Positions 37,626-46,315 of a DNA stretch of 64,000 bases are shown here, one piece after another; within the stretch, counting starts at the first letter, position 1, and every line of letters starts with the position of its first letter. The position numbers and the translations under genes are program-made. The DNA is from Paenibacillaceae bacterium (GTDB taxonomy: Bacteria; Bacillota; Clostridia; Lachnospirales; Lachnospiraceae): positions 186,001 through 250,000 of the forward strand of contig SVDU01000003.1 of assembly GCA_015057705.1 (NCBI GenBank). The letters are read 5' to 3'. The notes below the pieces were generated by a model. It was not told the origin of the DNA. It searched no databases and saw only the letters and a list, made by a program, of their open reading frames with translations.

Positions 37626-37654
37626 TTGCAAATCGCTGTAATTTCTGTTATCAT
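37626..37654 (+). promoter_or_regulatory. SigA-type promoter of rpmB
   Basis: TTGCAA at 37626-37631, 17-base spacer and TATCAT at 37649-37654, 61 bases before the rpmB start. Confidence 0.65.
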
Positions 37655-37715
37655 ACACTTGTTGTGGATTTTTCAACCAATAAAAAATCCAAGTTACTTT
37701 TAAGGAGGTGCAATC

Positions 37716-37901
37716 ATGGCTAAATGTGCAATTTGTGAAAAGGCTGCTCACTTTGGCAACGCAGTGAGCCATTCCCATAGAAGATCCAACAAGATGTGGA
37801 AAGCAAATGTAAAGTCCGTTAAAGTTAAAGTAACAGGCGGCGCTAAGAAGATGTACGTATGTACTTCCTGTTTAAGATCCGGATTAGTTGAAAGAGCTTA
37901 A
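37716..37901 (+). CDS. rpmB: 50S ribosomal protein L28
   Basis: The 61-residue ribosomal protein L28 of the large subunit. MAKCAICEKAAHFGNAVSHSH is typical, with C4/C7 and a later C-x2-C pair (CTSC, 50-53) that together mark the zinc-binding (C+) form. AAGGAGG precedes the ATG. Monocistronic with its own promoter and terminator. Confidence 0.97.
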   Translation: MAKCAICEKAAHFGNAVSHSHRRSNKMWKANVKSVKVKVTGGAKKMYVCTSCLRSGLVERA

Positions 37902-37910
37902 TCGTAGGAA

Positions 37911-37945
37911 ACTCCTGGCTGATATCAGTCAGGAGTATTTTTTTT
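37911..37945 (+). terminator. Terminator of rpmB
   Basis: ACTCCTG...CAGGAGT stem with an inner CTGATATCAG dyad, followed by eight T. Confidence 0.9.
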
Positions 37946-37953
37946 ATAATTAT

Positions 37954-37980
37954 GAGACCCGGTTGATTCAATCGGGTCTC
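37954..37980. terminator. Hairpin downstream of the gerW cluster
   Basis: Perfect 8-bp stem GAGACCCG/CGGGTCTC with an 11-base loop, 23 bases after the stop of the small minus-strand gene. The T-run is weak in both directions, so it could be either a minor terminator or a stability hairpin. Confidence 0.5.
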
Positions 37981-38003
37981 AATGATAGCAACAGTTTTCG
38001 CTG

Positions 38004-38141
38004 TCAGCAGCAAAACAGATTATATCCCAGTACCAGGCATCCAATTATAAACAGAATTGTAACGATCGTCGCCGGGATAAACAGTAGGATTGCCATACCT
38101 GCTCCAAAACAGAACAGCATAAGTCCACATACTCTTCTCAT
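38004..38141 (-). CDS. 45-residue hydrophobic membrane protein
   Basis: A small gene just downstream of gerW. The protein begins MRRVCGLMLFCFGAGMAILL, has two hydrophobic stretches (about 4-22 and 24-42) and ends YNLFCC. GAGGG lies 5 bases before the ATG. Its codon use is normal and no gene lies opposite in a better frame. I recall similar short proteins with a terminal NLFCC-type end in Clostridia, but cannot confirm this here. Sitting in the gerW/DUF2953 cluster, a sporulation role is possible. Function unknown. Confidence 0.65.
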   Translation of the reverse strand: MRRVCGLMLFCFGAGMAILLFIPATIVTILFIIGCLVLGYNLFCC

Positions 38142-38195
38142 ATCATCCCTCAATCCATTCAGGCTATATAATATCCTATGCGGCTTATCCCTTTC

Positions 38196-38606
38196 TTATT
38201 CTTCTGCTTTTTCTTTCTCTGCTGCCGCAGCCATCTCCTCTGCCATTTTAATCGCTTCCGGTGATACATCTTTGTTTCCTGATGTAAACTTATTAACAAA
38301 ATCCGGAACCATGTCAAGGATTTTTGTCACTGCATCCTGCTGCTTGATGTTGACCAGCTTTGTCACACCGTTTTGTATAATCAGTATGGCGCTTGGGCTC
38401 ATCTTGGCATGCATACCTCCCGCACCCTTTTCCTTTGAATTTTCCGAAAAGGATCCGGCAGCCATTCCACAGGTCACATCAACCAAAGGCAGAATAATGG
38501 TATCATCCACCTTAACCGCATCTCCTACAACTGTTTTTGTCGCTACAAAGGCATCCATACCTTTAAACAATGCCTCTACTGTAGACGTAAAATAATTATC
38601 TGCCAT
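38196..38606 (-). CDS. ytfJ: Sporulation protein GerW/YtfJ
   Basis: YtfJ/GerW is a spore protein affecting germination in Bacillus. The 136-residue protein has VEALFKGMDAFVATKTVVGDAVKV at the N-terminus and the Gly-rich segment GMAAGSF...GAGGMHAKMSPSAILII, both typical of the family, and a charged Glu/Ala C-terminus. ATG 38606 fits the family start; the upstream ATG at 38636 would put AAAGGAGG inside the ORF. The DUF2953 gene directly upstream mirrors the Bacillus ytfI-ytfJ pair. Confidence 0.92.
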   Translation of the reverse strand: MADNYFTSTVEALFKGMDAFVATKTVVGDAVKVDDTIILPLVDVTCGMAAGSFSENSKEKGAGGMHAKMSPSAILIIQNGVTKLVNIKQQDAVTKILDMVPDFVNKFTSGNKDVSPEAIKMAEEMAAAAEKEKAEE

Positions 38607-38623
38607 TGAACGCAATTCCTCCT

Positions 38624-39529
38624 TTATCGTAGCCATCTCTTTAACAGAACTCTGAAATTTTTATCAAGAAGCATCCGTATGACGATGATCAGGACTGTCC
38701 CCAGGCGTATTCTTCCCCGAAAAGTTCCTTCTGCATTAAACACAGATTCATCAAAAACCGGATATAGATTCCAATATTTATGAAAGAAGGGATACAGTAC
38801 ACTGGCTGCCATTAGTGCCTGTCCCGTCAGTGCCGGGTCATCAAAACCAAATGTCACGTTACCATGCCCCTTTACAGGGAAAATATGACGAATCAGACGT
38901 TTCATCTGTCTGTAAAGCAGCTTTGCGGTCTTCTGATTTTCGCTGTTGGAAAGAAAAGCCTGTATTTCATCTTTCTTCTCTTTCATGTTATTCAGTGTAT
39001 CACAAAATTTCCGGTATAAGTACTTAATTTTTTCCAGAATATGGATTAATTTCTTCTTTATCTTATTATAAAAATTCTGAAGCCAGGAAATATGCTCTGT
39101 TTGTTCTGTCTGCCTGATCTCTTTTTGTACTGGTTCCCTGGACAGTGGTTCTCCCTGAACAGTTTTTTTCACATCCTGACCTAATTGTCTTGCTTCTTTT
39201 ATGGTTTCCGGCTCTTTTATTTCCATTGCCTGAACCATGATTTCTTTTGCCTCTTTTAGCTCATCATCCATCTTTTTTGGTCTCATAATCCGAAATCCAA
39301 ACAGGCGGACAGCAATGACAACTTCTTCTTCATACCGTACCGAGACAGAAAGGATATGTAGTAGCCAGGAAATTTTCATATTTCCCTTCACTTTTTCAAA
39401 ATAAGATCCTTGTCCACGGTAACGGACCGGTACAAACAGCACCAGAAGAACTGCCAGAATAATAAGTCCTAAAAGGATCAGGATTAGAATTCCTAACAGC
39501 TTTAAAATAAATAAAATTACATGAAGCAT
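38624..39529 (-). CDS. DUF2953 membrane protein (YtfI-like)
   Basis: The 301-residue protein begins with a strong hydrophobic segment (about 3-34) followed by VPVRYRGQGSYFE and a beta-rich region, a charged linker (about 85-150), and a C-terminal part with GHGNVTFGFDDPALTGQALM, the DUF2953 hallmark. Function unknown; family members sit next to gerW in spore formers, so a sporulation role is likely. ATG 39529 is chosen with GAGG just upstream; a GTG lies at 39535. Confidence 0.85.
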   Translation of the reverse strand: MLHVILFILKLLGILILILLGLIILAVLLVLFVPVRYRGQGSYFEKVKGNMKISWLLHILSVSVRYEEEVVIAVRLFGFRIMRPKKMDDELKEAKEIMVQAMEIKEPETIKEARQLGQDVKKTVQGEPLSREPVQKEIRQTEQTEHISWLQNFYNKIKKKLIHILEKIKYLYRKFCDTLNNMKEKKDEIQAFLSNSENQKTAKLLYRQMKRLIRHIFPVKGHGNVTFGFDDPALTGQALMAASVLYPFFHKYWNLYPVFDESVFNAEGTFRGRIRLGTVLIIVIRMLLDKNFRVLLKRWLR

Positions 39530-39543
39530 GAACACCTCACATC

Positions 39544-39864
39544 TTACCGGTCACTTTTCAAAAAATCAGACAGATTAAATCCTTCTGTTTTCCGGTATAA
39601 ATCATGAATCACACGTCCAGCCACTTCCATTGCCTCCCAGTAATCAGAGGCTATTCCAAGGATAAAGAACTCTTTTTCCTTATAAAATGGAGATATTATT
39701 TCAGCAGCTGGAAAGATATCAAGTATATTATTCCCATTTGAAGCAGGTGTAATCACATAAATATCCAAACCGGGTTTCCCCTTCCTGATTCCCTGAATGA
39801 TCCGGTATCGTTTCTTCTTCGCTTTTTCTCCGACGTATAAACGGTTATACCAGCTTATTTTCAT
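39544..39864 (-). CDS. Hypothetical protein
   Basis: Not recognised. The 106-residue soluble protein is basic at the N-terminus (VGEKAKKKRYRIIQGIRKG) and has an alternating strand/helix pattern, including LDIYVITPASNGNNILDIF and FFILGIASDYWEAMEVAGRVIHDLY. It overlaps the end of the upstream 443-residue gene by 20 bases and lies 14 bases before the DUF2953 gene, so all are probably one operon with gerW. Confidence 0.75.
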   Translation of the reverse strand: MKISWYNRLYVGEKAKKKRYRIIQGIRKGKPGLDIYVITPASNGNNILDIFPAAEIISPFYKEKEFFILGIASDYWEAMEVAGRVIHDLYRKTEGFNLSDFLKSDR

Positions 39865-41176
39865 AATCCATCAGCTCTTCCAATAATTCCATGCATGTTT
39901 CTTTTTCAGCGTGATCTAAGCAGCTTGAAAGACTGCCTCTTACGTATTCCTGGATTTCATCGATCGAATTAAAGTAAACAGGCAGATCCGATAGTACTTT
40001 GGCCATGACAGCACGAACCACCGGTTTGGGTGCATCTGCAAAAAGCTGATCCAGTTCATGTATATAGGTTTCTGCCTGCTGATCTAAAAATGACTTATCC
40101 ACTACTTCACTTTCTTCCCCAGGAAGAGTCTTACTGCCTTCTTCTATTATAAGTTCAGCAAAGCTGCTTCCGGACAACAGCCTGTCTACATTCATAGAAC
40201 GGGTATAGTCCCCATCATCAGCTGACTCTTCGTTTAGAACTTCTACTTTTAAATAACGTTCGTAGTAAGCTTCCTGCCTGCCTTCTAACTGGGTAAGCTG
40301 GTCGAGAAATTCATCTTCCTCAACAGAAAAATCTTCCTGATCCAGTTTTACCTGAATGCGGCTTATTACAGATCGGTAAAATTCCTCTTCACTGACATCT
40401 ATGACAGCATCCTGCTTAGCAAACATCAATACACATAAGTCATTAATCACATCCTGAAGCATCACATAAAAACCAGACTCATCCGTAAGAACCTGACTTG
40501 CATAGGATAATTTTGCGGAAGCTTCCTCATAGCGTTCAAACGTCATATCACGGTAATCCATACGCTTAAACTGTTGTAGTATTTCGTAAATATCCTTGTG
40601 ACCTTCCTCCATACCATCCGGAAGCGAAACCATAGACTCGGTCCTAAGGGTGTACATCATATCCCGCAGATTCTCCCTTGGAGAACTAAGATAAACGGAA
40701 AGTCCCACCATAAGGAGACTGTAAAACTTCTGTTTTGTCAGCCGGACCGGAAGCTGACCGATCACTTGTTTGATTCGTCCGTTCATAACAGCGGAGTCAC
40801 TGGTGTCAGTAATAAATTCCATCAGCCGCTTTATAAATGTTTCGTCTCCGTCATTTGTTTTGCCAGAAGAAATAAACTTTCGTTCCATGCGGTTTAATAT
40901 ATACTCAAAAATCTGAAAACAATCGGCATAGGAGGTCAGAACCTCTACTTCGTGAGTCATGTCCTTCCTCAGCGCCAACAGATCCTTATTTGCTTCGTTT
41001 CCGGAAATACATTCTCCTATCAGGCTGTTTAACCGCTTTAAGTAAGCAGTCATCTGCTGGGTCTGGGGTGCTTCTTCTGCAATGGTCTCCAATAATGTAT
41101 AGTAATTTAATACAAGCCTTACATAAGAATACTGATAAGCAGCAGTCATCTGCTTTTTCATCAAACGGGTTTCCAC
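39845..41176 (-). CDS. Hypothetical alpha-helical protein
   Basis: Not recognised. The 443-residue protein is predicted almost entirely helical and acidic, without signal peptide, membrane segments or known motifs. It contains repeated Leu-rich helices and a Glu/Asp-rich section around 280-330. It is co-transcribed with the following 106-residue gene (20-base overlap) and lies 22 bases after cinA. Its placement between cinA and the gerW cluster gives no direct hint of function. Confidence 0.75.
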   Translation of the reverse strand: METRLMKKQMTAAYQYSYVRLVLNYYTLLETIAEEAPQTQQMTAYLKRLNSLIGECISGNEANKDLLALRKDMTHEVEVLTSYADCFQIFEYILNRMERKFISSGKTNDGDETFIKRLMEFITDTSDSAVMNGRIKQVIGQLPVRLTKQKFYSLLMVGLSVYLSSPRENLRDMMYTLRTESMVSLPDGMEEGHKDIYEILQQFKRMDYRDMTFERYEEASAKLSYASQVLTDESGFYVMLQDVINDLCVLMFAKQDAVIDVSEEEFYRSVISRIQVKLDQEDFSVEEDEFLDQLTQLEGRQEAYYERYLKVEVLNEESADDGDYTRSMNVDRLLSGSSFAELIIEEGSKTLPGEESEVVDKSFLDQQAETYIHELDQLFADAPKPVVRAVMAKVLSDLPVYFNSIDEIQEYVRGSLSSCLDHAEKETCMELLEELMDYENKLV

Positions 41177-41198
41177 GTGTTATCTCCTCTCGGGGGCA

Positions 41199-42443
41199 TT
41201 AATGATAATTGGATAAAATGGATCTCCTCAGGAAATCAAGAGCCTTTACGACAGACTGCTCCCTGATTTTATCACGGTTACCTTTAAAATGGTATTCCTC
41301 CACCTTAACTTTGTCCTTCATATAGCAGGCTATATACACAAGGCCAACAGGCTTTTCTCCATCTGCGTCCGGACCGGCAATACCAGTAACTGCAATACAG
41401 GCATCTGCATCCGAAGCAAATACACCTCCGGTTGCCATCTCTTTGGCTGTCTGTTCACTGACTGCCCCATATTTTTTTAAAGTGCCCTTGCTGACATCTA
41501 AATACTTTCTTTTTGCTTTGTTGGAATAGGTAATAAAGCCTTCCCTGAAAACCTCCGATGCACCCGGAACATTAACCAGTCTGCCAGCGATCAGACCGCC
41601 TGTACAGGATTCTGCCGTTGTAACGGTCAGTTCATGCTTTTTTAAAAGACGCACAACTGCCATCTCAAGGGTTTCTTCTTCCTTGGTTGTAAATACAGCA
41701 TTTTCAAATCGGTTCTTGATCTCTTTTACTACAGGCTTAAGGAGATTTTTCGCTTCATCCTCGTTGGCTGCCTTAGCGGTCACTCTTAAATGAACCTCTG
41801 CTGTCTTGGCATAAGTGGCAATGGTAGGATTGGTCTGGGTATTGATTAAATCAATCAGTTTATCTTCCACCTGGCTCTCACCATAGCCGCATATTTTAAC
41901 CATCTGGGACCGGATTACTTCCGGCTGGCGGCTTTGCAGGTAAGGGAATACCTGCTCAGTAAATAAAGGCTTTAACTCATTGGGAGGTCCTGGAAGCAAA
42001 ATTGCTGTTTTTCCATCTCTCTCCATAATAAGTCCCGGGGCAGTTCCGTTGCTGTTATCAAGTACAGTTGCTCCCTGGGGAATCATAGCCTGTTTCCAGT
42101 TATTGTCCGGAATTTCTTTATATATGCTGTTTTTAAAATATTCACTGATCCGTTCTCTGGTGTGTTCATCTTCAACCAGATCAAAGCCCATTACCTCTGC
42201 GCATACTTCTTTCGTCAGATCGTCTTCTGTTGGTCCGAGACCACCGGTAAGAATTACCACATCAGAACGATTCAGTGCTGTTTCAAGTACTGCAAAGAGC
42301 CGTTCCCTGTTATCCCCAACCGTCACCTGATGATACATGGAGAGTCCCAAGAGGGCACATTTTTCTGCGAGATACTGGGTGTTTGTATTAACGATGTTTC
42401 CAAGAAGAATTTCTGTTCCAACTGAAATCAGTTCAACTACCAT
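41199..42443 (-). CDS. cinA: CinA-family protein (competence/damage inducible, NMN deamidase type)
   Basis: The 414-residue protein has an N-terminal molybdopterin-binding-like domain (SVGTEILLGNIVNTNTQYLAE, LTGGLGPTEDDLTKE; about 1-170) and a C-terminal CinA domain (about 250-414) with TTAESCTGGLIAGRL, YSNKAKRKYLDVS and GIAGPDADGEKPVGLVY. The C-terminal domain is an NMN deamidase in characterised members. It lies in the Firmicutes order rimO-pgsA-cinA, often followed by recA elsewhere; recA is absent here. Confidence 0.95.
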   Translation of the reverse strand: MVVELISVGTEILLGNIVNTNTQYLAEKCALLGLSMYHQVTVGDNRERLFAVLETALNRSDVVILTGGLGPTEDDLTKEVCAEVMGFDLVEDEHTRERISEYFKNSIYKEIPDNNWKQAMIPQGATVLDNSNGTAPGLIMERDGKTAILLPGPPNELKPLFTEQVFPYLQSRQPEVIRSQMVKICGYGESQVEDKLIDLINTQTNPTIATYAKTAEVHLRVTAKAANEDEAKNLLKPVVKEIKNRFENAVFTTKEEETLEMAVVRLLKKHELTVTTAESCTGGLIAGRLVNVPGASEVFREGFITYSNKAKRKYLDVSKGTLKKYGAVSEQTAKEMATGGVFASDADACIAVTGIAGPDADGEKPVGLVYIACYMKDKVKVEEYHFKGNRDKIREQSVVKALDFLRRSILSNYH

Positions 42444-42446
42444 GGT

Positions 42447-42989
42447 TTACATACTCCCTTCTGTAAGTACGCGATAATTTTTTGCTATATAATCTACAAG
42501 TGAAACCACTGTGAGTATTGCCGCAATCCAGATAAAAGCATTGGTAACAATCGATAATGCAGGTATGTTTAAAATCAGCAGAACCGACATCACCATCTGT
42601 GAAGCTGTCTTGAATTTTCCCCAATAGCCTGCCGCAATCACAACTCCGTTATCGGAAGCAACCAGGCGGAATCCGCTGATAATAAACTCACGGCTGATAA
42701 TTACAATCACGATCCAGGCCGGAAGCTGTCCAAGTGCAGTGAAGCAAACCAAACCTGCACAGACCAGAAGTTTATCCGCTAGAGGATCCATAAATTTTCC
42801 AAAATTAGTTACCAGATTATACTTTCTTGCAATCTTGCCATCCAGCAAATCCGTAAAGCTTGCAACAATAAACACAGCAGCAGCTATATAGCGGTAAGTT
42901 AGATTATTACCGCCGTCAAGCAGCAAAAAAAGGACAAAAAACGGAATCATAATAACCCTTAAAACAGTCAGTTTATTCGGTAAATTCAT
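42447..42989 (-). CDS. pgsA: CDP-diacylglycerol-glycerol-3-phosphate 3-phosphatidyltransferase PgsA
   Basis: Makes phosphatidylglycerol phosphate in the membrane. The 180-residue protein starts NLPNKLTVLRVIMIP and carries the CDP-alcohol transferase motif D47-x2-D50-G-x2-A-R-x8-G64-x3-D68-x3-D72. Four or more hydrophobic segments are visible. The start overlaps the end of rimO by 17 bases. Confidence 0.96.
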   Translation of the reverse strand: MNLPNKLTVLRVIMIPFFVLFLLLDGGNNLTYRYIAAAVFIVASFTDLLDGKIARKYNLVTNFGKFMDPLADKLLVCAGLVCFTALGQLPAWIVIVIISREFIISGFRLVASDNGVVIAAGYWGKFKTASQMVMSVLLILNIPALSIVTNAFIWIAAILTVVSLVDYIAKNYRVLTEGSM

Positions 42990-44313
42990 CTTCCAACTCT
43001 CCTATTAAATCATACTCCATTGCTCCGGTAACACGGATTTTTGCAAAATCCCCAGACATCAGTTCCTCACCTGTCTGAACAAAAATCATTCCATCCACTC
43101 CCGGACCATCCATATAGGTTCTTGCTACATATGCATTCTCATCAGCAACTTTTCCCTCAATCATAACTTCCAGTGTTTTTCCAACCATGGACTGGGAAAG
43201 ATCAAGGGAAATCTCCTGCTGAAGCTCCATAATTGCATCTCTGCGATCCTCTTTAATCTCCTGTGGAACCTGATCAGGAAATTCTGCAGCTGGTGTATCT
43301 TCCTCTGCTGAATAAGCGAATACCCCAAGCCGTTCAAACTCCATCTCATCCACGAATTCCATCAGTTCTTCGTGATCTTCCTCTGTTTCTCCCGGAAATC
43401 CGGAGATCAGTGTGGTTCTCAGTGCAATGTCAGGGATTTCACTGCGAAGCTTGTTAATGATGTCCTTCAGCTGCTCTTTTGATGTTCTTCTTCCCATGCG
43501 TTTTAAGATACGGTCGCTTGCATGCTGAATCGGCATATCTAAGTACCGGCAGATTTTGCTTTCTTCTTTCATAACTGCAATCAGCTCGTCCGTAATCTCC
43601 TCTGGATAACAGTACTGAATACGAATCCACTGAATCCCTGATATCCGGCATAGCTTCTTTAATAATTCAGGAAGAGATTTTTTCCCATATAAGTCAACAC
43701 CGTATAAAGTCGTCTCCTGAGCTACTAAAATCAGCTCCTTCACGCCTTTATCAGCCAGTTTCTCTGCTTCTTTGATCAGATTTTCCATGGGAACACTGCG
43801 ATAGTTACCTCTTAAAGATGGGATGATACAGTAAGTACAATGCTTGTCGCATCCTTCTGCAATTTTTAAAAAGGCATAATGGCCCCCCGTGGTAAGGATT
43901 CTGTCTGTTTCTGTCTGGGGAAGTAAATCCAGTTCATGGAAACAGGATACGGATCCCTCGCCTCCCAATGCCTTCTTTAAAACATTGGATATTTCGTCAT
44001 AGGTTGATGTTCCAAGAATACCATCTACTTCCGGTATCTCATCAATAATCTCCTGCTTATAACGCTGTGCCAGGCAGCCTGTAACAATCAGTGCTTTACA
44101 GTTGCCGTCTATTTTTCTCTGTGCCATCTCTAAAATGGTATTGATACTTTCTTCCTTGGCATCGCCAATAAAACAGCAGGTATTGATTACAATGACATCT
44201 GCCTCATACTCGTCATCCGTAAAAGTATAACCGTCTCTATTTAAAAGGCCTAACATCATCTCCGTATCAACCAGATTCTTATCACAGCCCAGTGATATGC
44301 ATAATAACTTCAT
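42973..44313 (-). CDS. rimO: Ribosomal protein S12 methylthiotransferase RimO
   Basis: RimO adds a methylthio group to an aspartate of ribosomal protein S12. The 446-residue protein has the UPF0004 domain cysteines (SLGCDKN, NTCCFI, GCLAQRY), the radical SAM motif EGCDKHCTYCIIP and a C-terminal TRAM domain (about 375-446). The start CISLGCDKNLVDTE is the RimO type rather than MiaB. It begins downstream of the rpoZ terminator. Confidence 0.95.
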   Translation of the reverse strand: MKLLCISLGCDKNLVDTEMMLGLLNRDGYTFTDDEYEADVIVINTCCFIGDAKEESINTILEMAQRKIDGNCKALIVTGCLAQRYKQEIIDEIPEVDGILGTSTYDEISNVLKKALGGEGSVSCFHELDLLPQTETDRILTTGGHYAFLKIAEGCDKHCTYCIIPSLRGNYRSVPMENLIKEAEKLADKGVKELILVAQETTLYGVDLYGKKSLPELLKKLCRISGIQWIRIQYCYPEEITDELIAVMKEESKICRYLDMPIQHASDRILKRMGRRTSKEQLKDIINKLRSEIPDIALRTTLISGFPGETEEDHEELMEFVDEMEFERLGVFAYSAEEDTPAAEFPDQVPQEIKEDRRDAIMELQQEISLDLSQSMVGKTLEVMIEGKVADENAYVARTYMDGPGVDGMIFVQTGEELMSGDFAKIRVTGAMEYDLIGELEDEFTE

Positions 44314-44342
44314 GTTTAAACTCCTGTCATTCGTTTTTCCTG

Positions 44343-44376
44343 AAAGAAAAGGCCATCTACCATAACGGAGACGGCC
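44343..44376 (-). terminator. Terminator after rpoZ
   Basis: Stem GGCCGTCT/AGATGGCC (one G-U pair) followed on the minus strand by TTTTCTTT, six bases after the rpoZ stop. Confidence 0.8.
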
Positions 44377-44382
44377 CTCTTC

Positions 44383-44637
44383 TTAATTATCGTCTTCTTC
44401 TGTTGCGTCCGCTTCGCTTAAAATCTTCACTTTGCCCTCATATAACTCTTCTACGGCAACTGAAAGCGGCTTTTTGCCAGCTCCCGGAATCTCAGTGTCA
44501 GAGCCTCCGATGATCTGTCTTGCTCTCTTTGCTGCGGCAATCACGATAGAATAACGGCTCTGTACAACCGGAGCATCTCCCGGCTCAACCTCACTGTTTA
44601 CTACATTAATCAAATCTGAATAAGATGGATGTAACAT
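44383..44637 (-). CDS. rpoZ: RNA polymerase omega subunit
   Basis: The 84-residue omega subunit stabilises RNA polymerase assembly. LHPSYSDLINVVN and SRYSIVIAAAKRARQI are family motifs, followed by KPLSVAVEELYEGKV. It follows gmk, as in most Firmicutes. Confidence 0.94.
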   Translation of the reverse strand: MLHPSYSDLINVVNSEVEPGDAPVVQSRYSIVIAAAKRARQIIGGSDTEIPGAGKKPLSVAVEELYEGKVKILSEADATEEDDN

Positions 44638-44663
44638 CTTCCATTCCCCTTTCTCAAACCAGT

Positions 44664-45284
44664 TTATATATTCTTTAATTCTTCCCGGATCTGGGATAAA
44701 AATGCCATATTATTGGAAGCACGCTTATGCTGTACCTGAATCATAAGATGCATCTCCTCCACGCATGTGTCGATCTCATCATTAATTAAAATATAATCAT
44801 AAGCCTCCATGCCCTGTGCTTCTTCTGAAGCCCTGCGCAGTCTGGCATTAATTACCTCCATGCTTTCTGTACCTCTGCCGATCAGACGGCGTTTCAGCTC
44901 TTGTGCATTAGGAGGCATGACGAACAGCAGGATTGCTTCCGGAAAACGTTCCTTTACTTTCAGCGCTCCCTGGATTTCTATTTCAAGAATAACATCTTTC
45001 CCCATTTTCATCTGGTTTAAAACATATTCCTTAGGAGTGCCGTAAGAATGATTGACGTACTGTGCATATTCAATCAATTCTTCCTTTTCAATCATATCGT
45101 TAAAATGTTCTTCTGTAACAAAAAAATATTCTTTTCCATCCACTTCACCCGTTCTGGGCGCTCTTGTGGTTGCGGAAATAGACAACGCGTAATTCTCATA
45201 CCGGTTCAGAAGCTCTTTCATAAGTGTGCCCTTTCCGGCACCGGAAAAACCGGATACAACTACCAGCATGCCATGTTCGTTCAT
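44664..45284 (-). CDS. gmk: Guanylate kinase
   Basis: Converts GMP and ATP to GDP and ADP. The 206-residue protein has the P-loop GFSGAGKGT at 8-16, the GMP-binding SISATTRAPRTGEVDGKEYFF, and IEYAQYVNHSYGTPKE. Between yicC and rpoZ; remA, which is often in this place, is absent (gap of 12 bases to yicC). Confidence 0.96.
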   Translation of the reverse strand: MNEHGMLVVVSGFSGAGKGTLMKELLNRYENYALSISATTRAPRTGEVDGKEYFFVTEEHFNDMIEKEELIEYAQYVNHSYGTPKEYVLNQMKMGKDVILEIEIQGALKVKERFPEAILLFVMPPNAQELKRRLIGRGTESMEVINARLRRASEEAQGMEAYDYILINDEIDTCVEEMHLMIQVQHKRASNNMAFLSQIREELKNI

Positions 45285-45296
45285 ACTGCGATTCTC

Positions 45297-46175
45297 CTAC
45301 TCAATATTCTGGATCTGTTCCCGTACTTTCTCAATTTCAGTCTTTAATATAATTGCCTTGTCTGAAACCTCTAAATCACTGGCCTTTGAAAGAATGGTAT
45401 TGGCTTCCCGATTCATCTCCTGGGCTATGAAATCCAGTTTTCTGCCCACAATTCCTCCAGCTTCCAATTCTGACCGTGTATGTTCAATGTGACTTCTTAA
45501 ACGGACCGTCTCTTCATCCACACAGATCTTATCTGCATAAATGGTAACTTCGGCAGCAATTCTGCCCTCATCAACGGCAGCTCCTGCCAGAAGCTCTTTC
45601 ACCTTATCTTCCAGCTTTGCCCGGTATTCCACAAGAATCTTTGGAGATCTCTCTTCAATAAATTCAAGAATATCATTCATCAGGTTCAGCTTGCCAAGAA
45701 GATCCGCCTTTAAGTTTTCGCCTTCTGTTAATCTTGTTTCTACAAAACGCTTTGCAGCTTCCTCAACTGTTTCTGAAAGAAGCTTCCACATCTGATCCTC
45801 ATCTTCCGGTACTTCTTCCATAATAAGTACTTCCGGACATCTGGCGAGTGCAGAAACCTTGATATCGTTCTGAATTCCGAACTGCTCTTCCATCTTTGCA
45901 AAATATCCCATGTATTCAGCAGCCAGCGCACTGTTATACTTTAGACACAGCTTGTTTTCCGTATAATCTTCATAACTGATAAAAACGTCTACTTTACCGC
46001 GCTGAATATAATTCTTTAACAGATTTCTGATCCCTGCTTCAAAGAAATTAAACTTTTTCGGCATCTTTATGCTTAAATCCAAATATCTGTGATTTACAGC
46101 CTTCATCTCGACGGAAATTTTATATTCATCTGTGACGGTTTCGTACCTGCCAAAACCTGTCATGCTCTTAATCAT
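45297..46175 (-). CDS. YicC/YloC-family endoribonuclease
   Basis: The 292-residue protein has the N-terminal YicC signature MIKSMTGFGRYE and SVEMKAVNHRYLDLSIKMP, and the C-terminal DUF1732 portion GRKLDFIAQEMNREANTILSKAS. Family members have been shown to have endoribonuclease activity. ATG 46175 has GAGAGG 8 bases upstream; the upstream reading to 46211 lies on the -10 box of its own promoter. First gene of yicC-gmk-rpoZ. Confidence 0.93.
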   Translation of the reverse strand: MIKSMTGFGRYETVTDEYKISVEMKAVNHRYLDLSIKMPKKFNFFEAGIRNLLKNYIQRGKVDVFISYEDYTENKLCLKYNSALAAEYMGYFAKMEEQFGIQNDIKVSALARCPEVLIMEEVPEDEDQMWKLLSETVEEAAKRFVETRLTEGENLKADLLGKLNLMNDILEFIEERSPKILVEYRAKLEDKVKELLAGAAVDEGRIAAEVTIYADKICVDEETVRLRSHIEHTRSELEAGGIVGRKLDFIAQEMNREANTILSKASDLEVSDKAIILKTEIEKVREQIQNIE

Positions 46176-46209
46176 TACAAATGCCTCTCTTTCGCCATAG
46201 ATATAAACC

Positions 46210-46238
46210 ATTATAAGTCATAATAAAAAACAAGTCAA
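46210..46238 (-). promoter_or_regulatory. SigA-type promoter of yicC-gmk-rpoZ
   Basis: TTGACT (46238-46233), 17-base spacer and perfect TATAAT (46215-46210) on the minus strand, about 35 bases before ATG 46175. It stands back to back with the rqcH promoter. Confidence 0.75.
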
Positions 46239-46250
46239 ATGGTTTTAAAT

Positions 46251-46279
46251 TTTACATAACCGTGTTTCTGTGGTATACT
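46251..46279 (+). promoter_or_regulatory. SigA-type promoter of rqcH
   Basis: TTTACA (46251-46256), 17-base spacer and TATACT (46274-46279), 37 bases before the rqcH ATG. The -35 boxes of this and the divergent yicC promoter are only 12 bases apart. Confidence 0.72.
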
Positions 46280-46315
46280 ATCTCCATCTATAAACCTTAC
46301 CGGAGGACACAAACA

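Noticed and set aside
37888-38595. A 235-codon plus-strand ORF after rpmB
   Set aside because: It is antisense to gerW and the 45-residue gene, lacks a ribosome site, and its Ser/Pro/Ile-rich translation looks like a shadow of the GerW frame.
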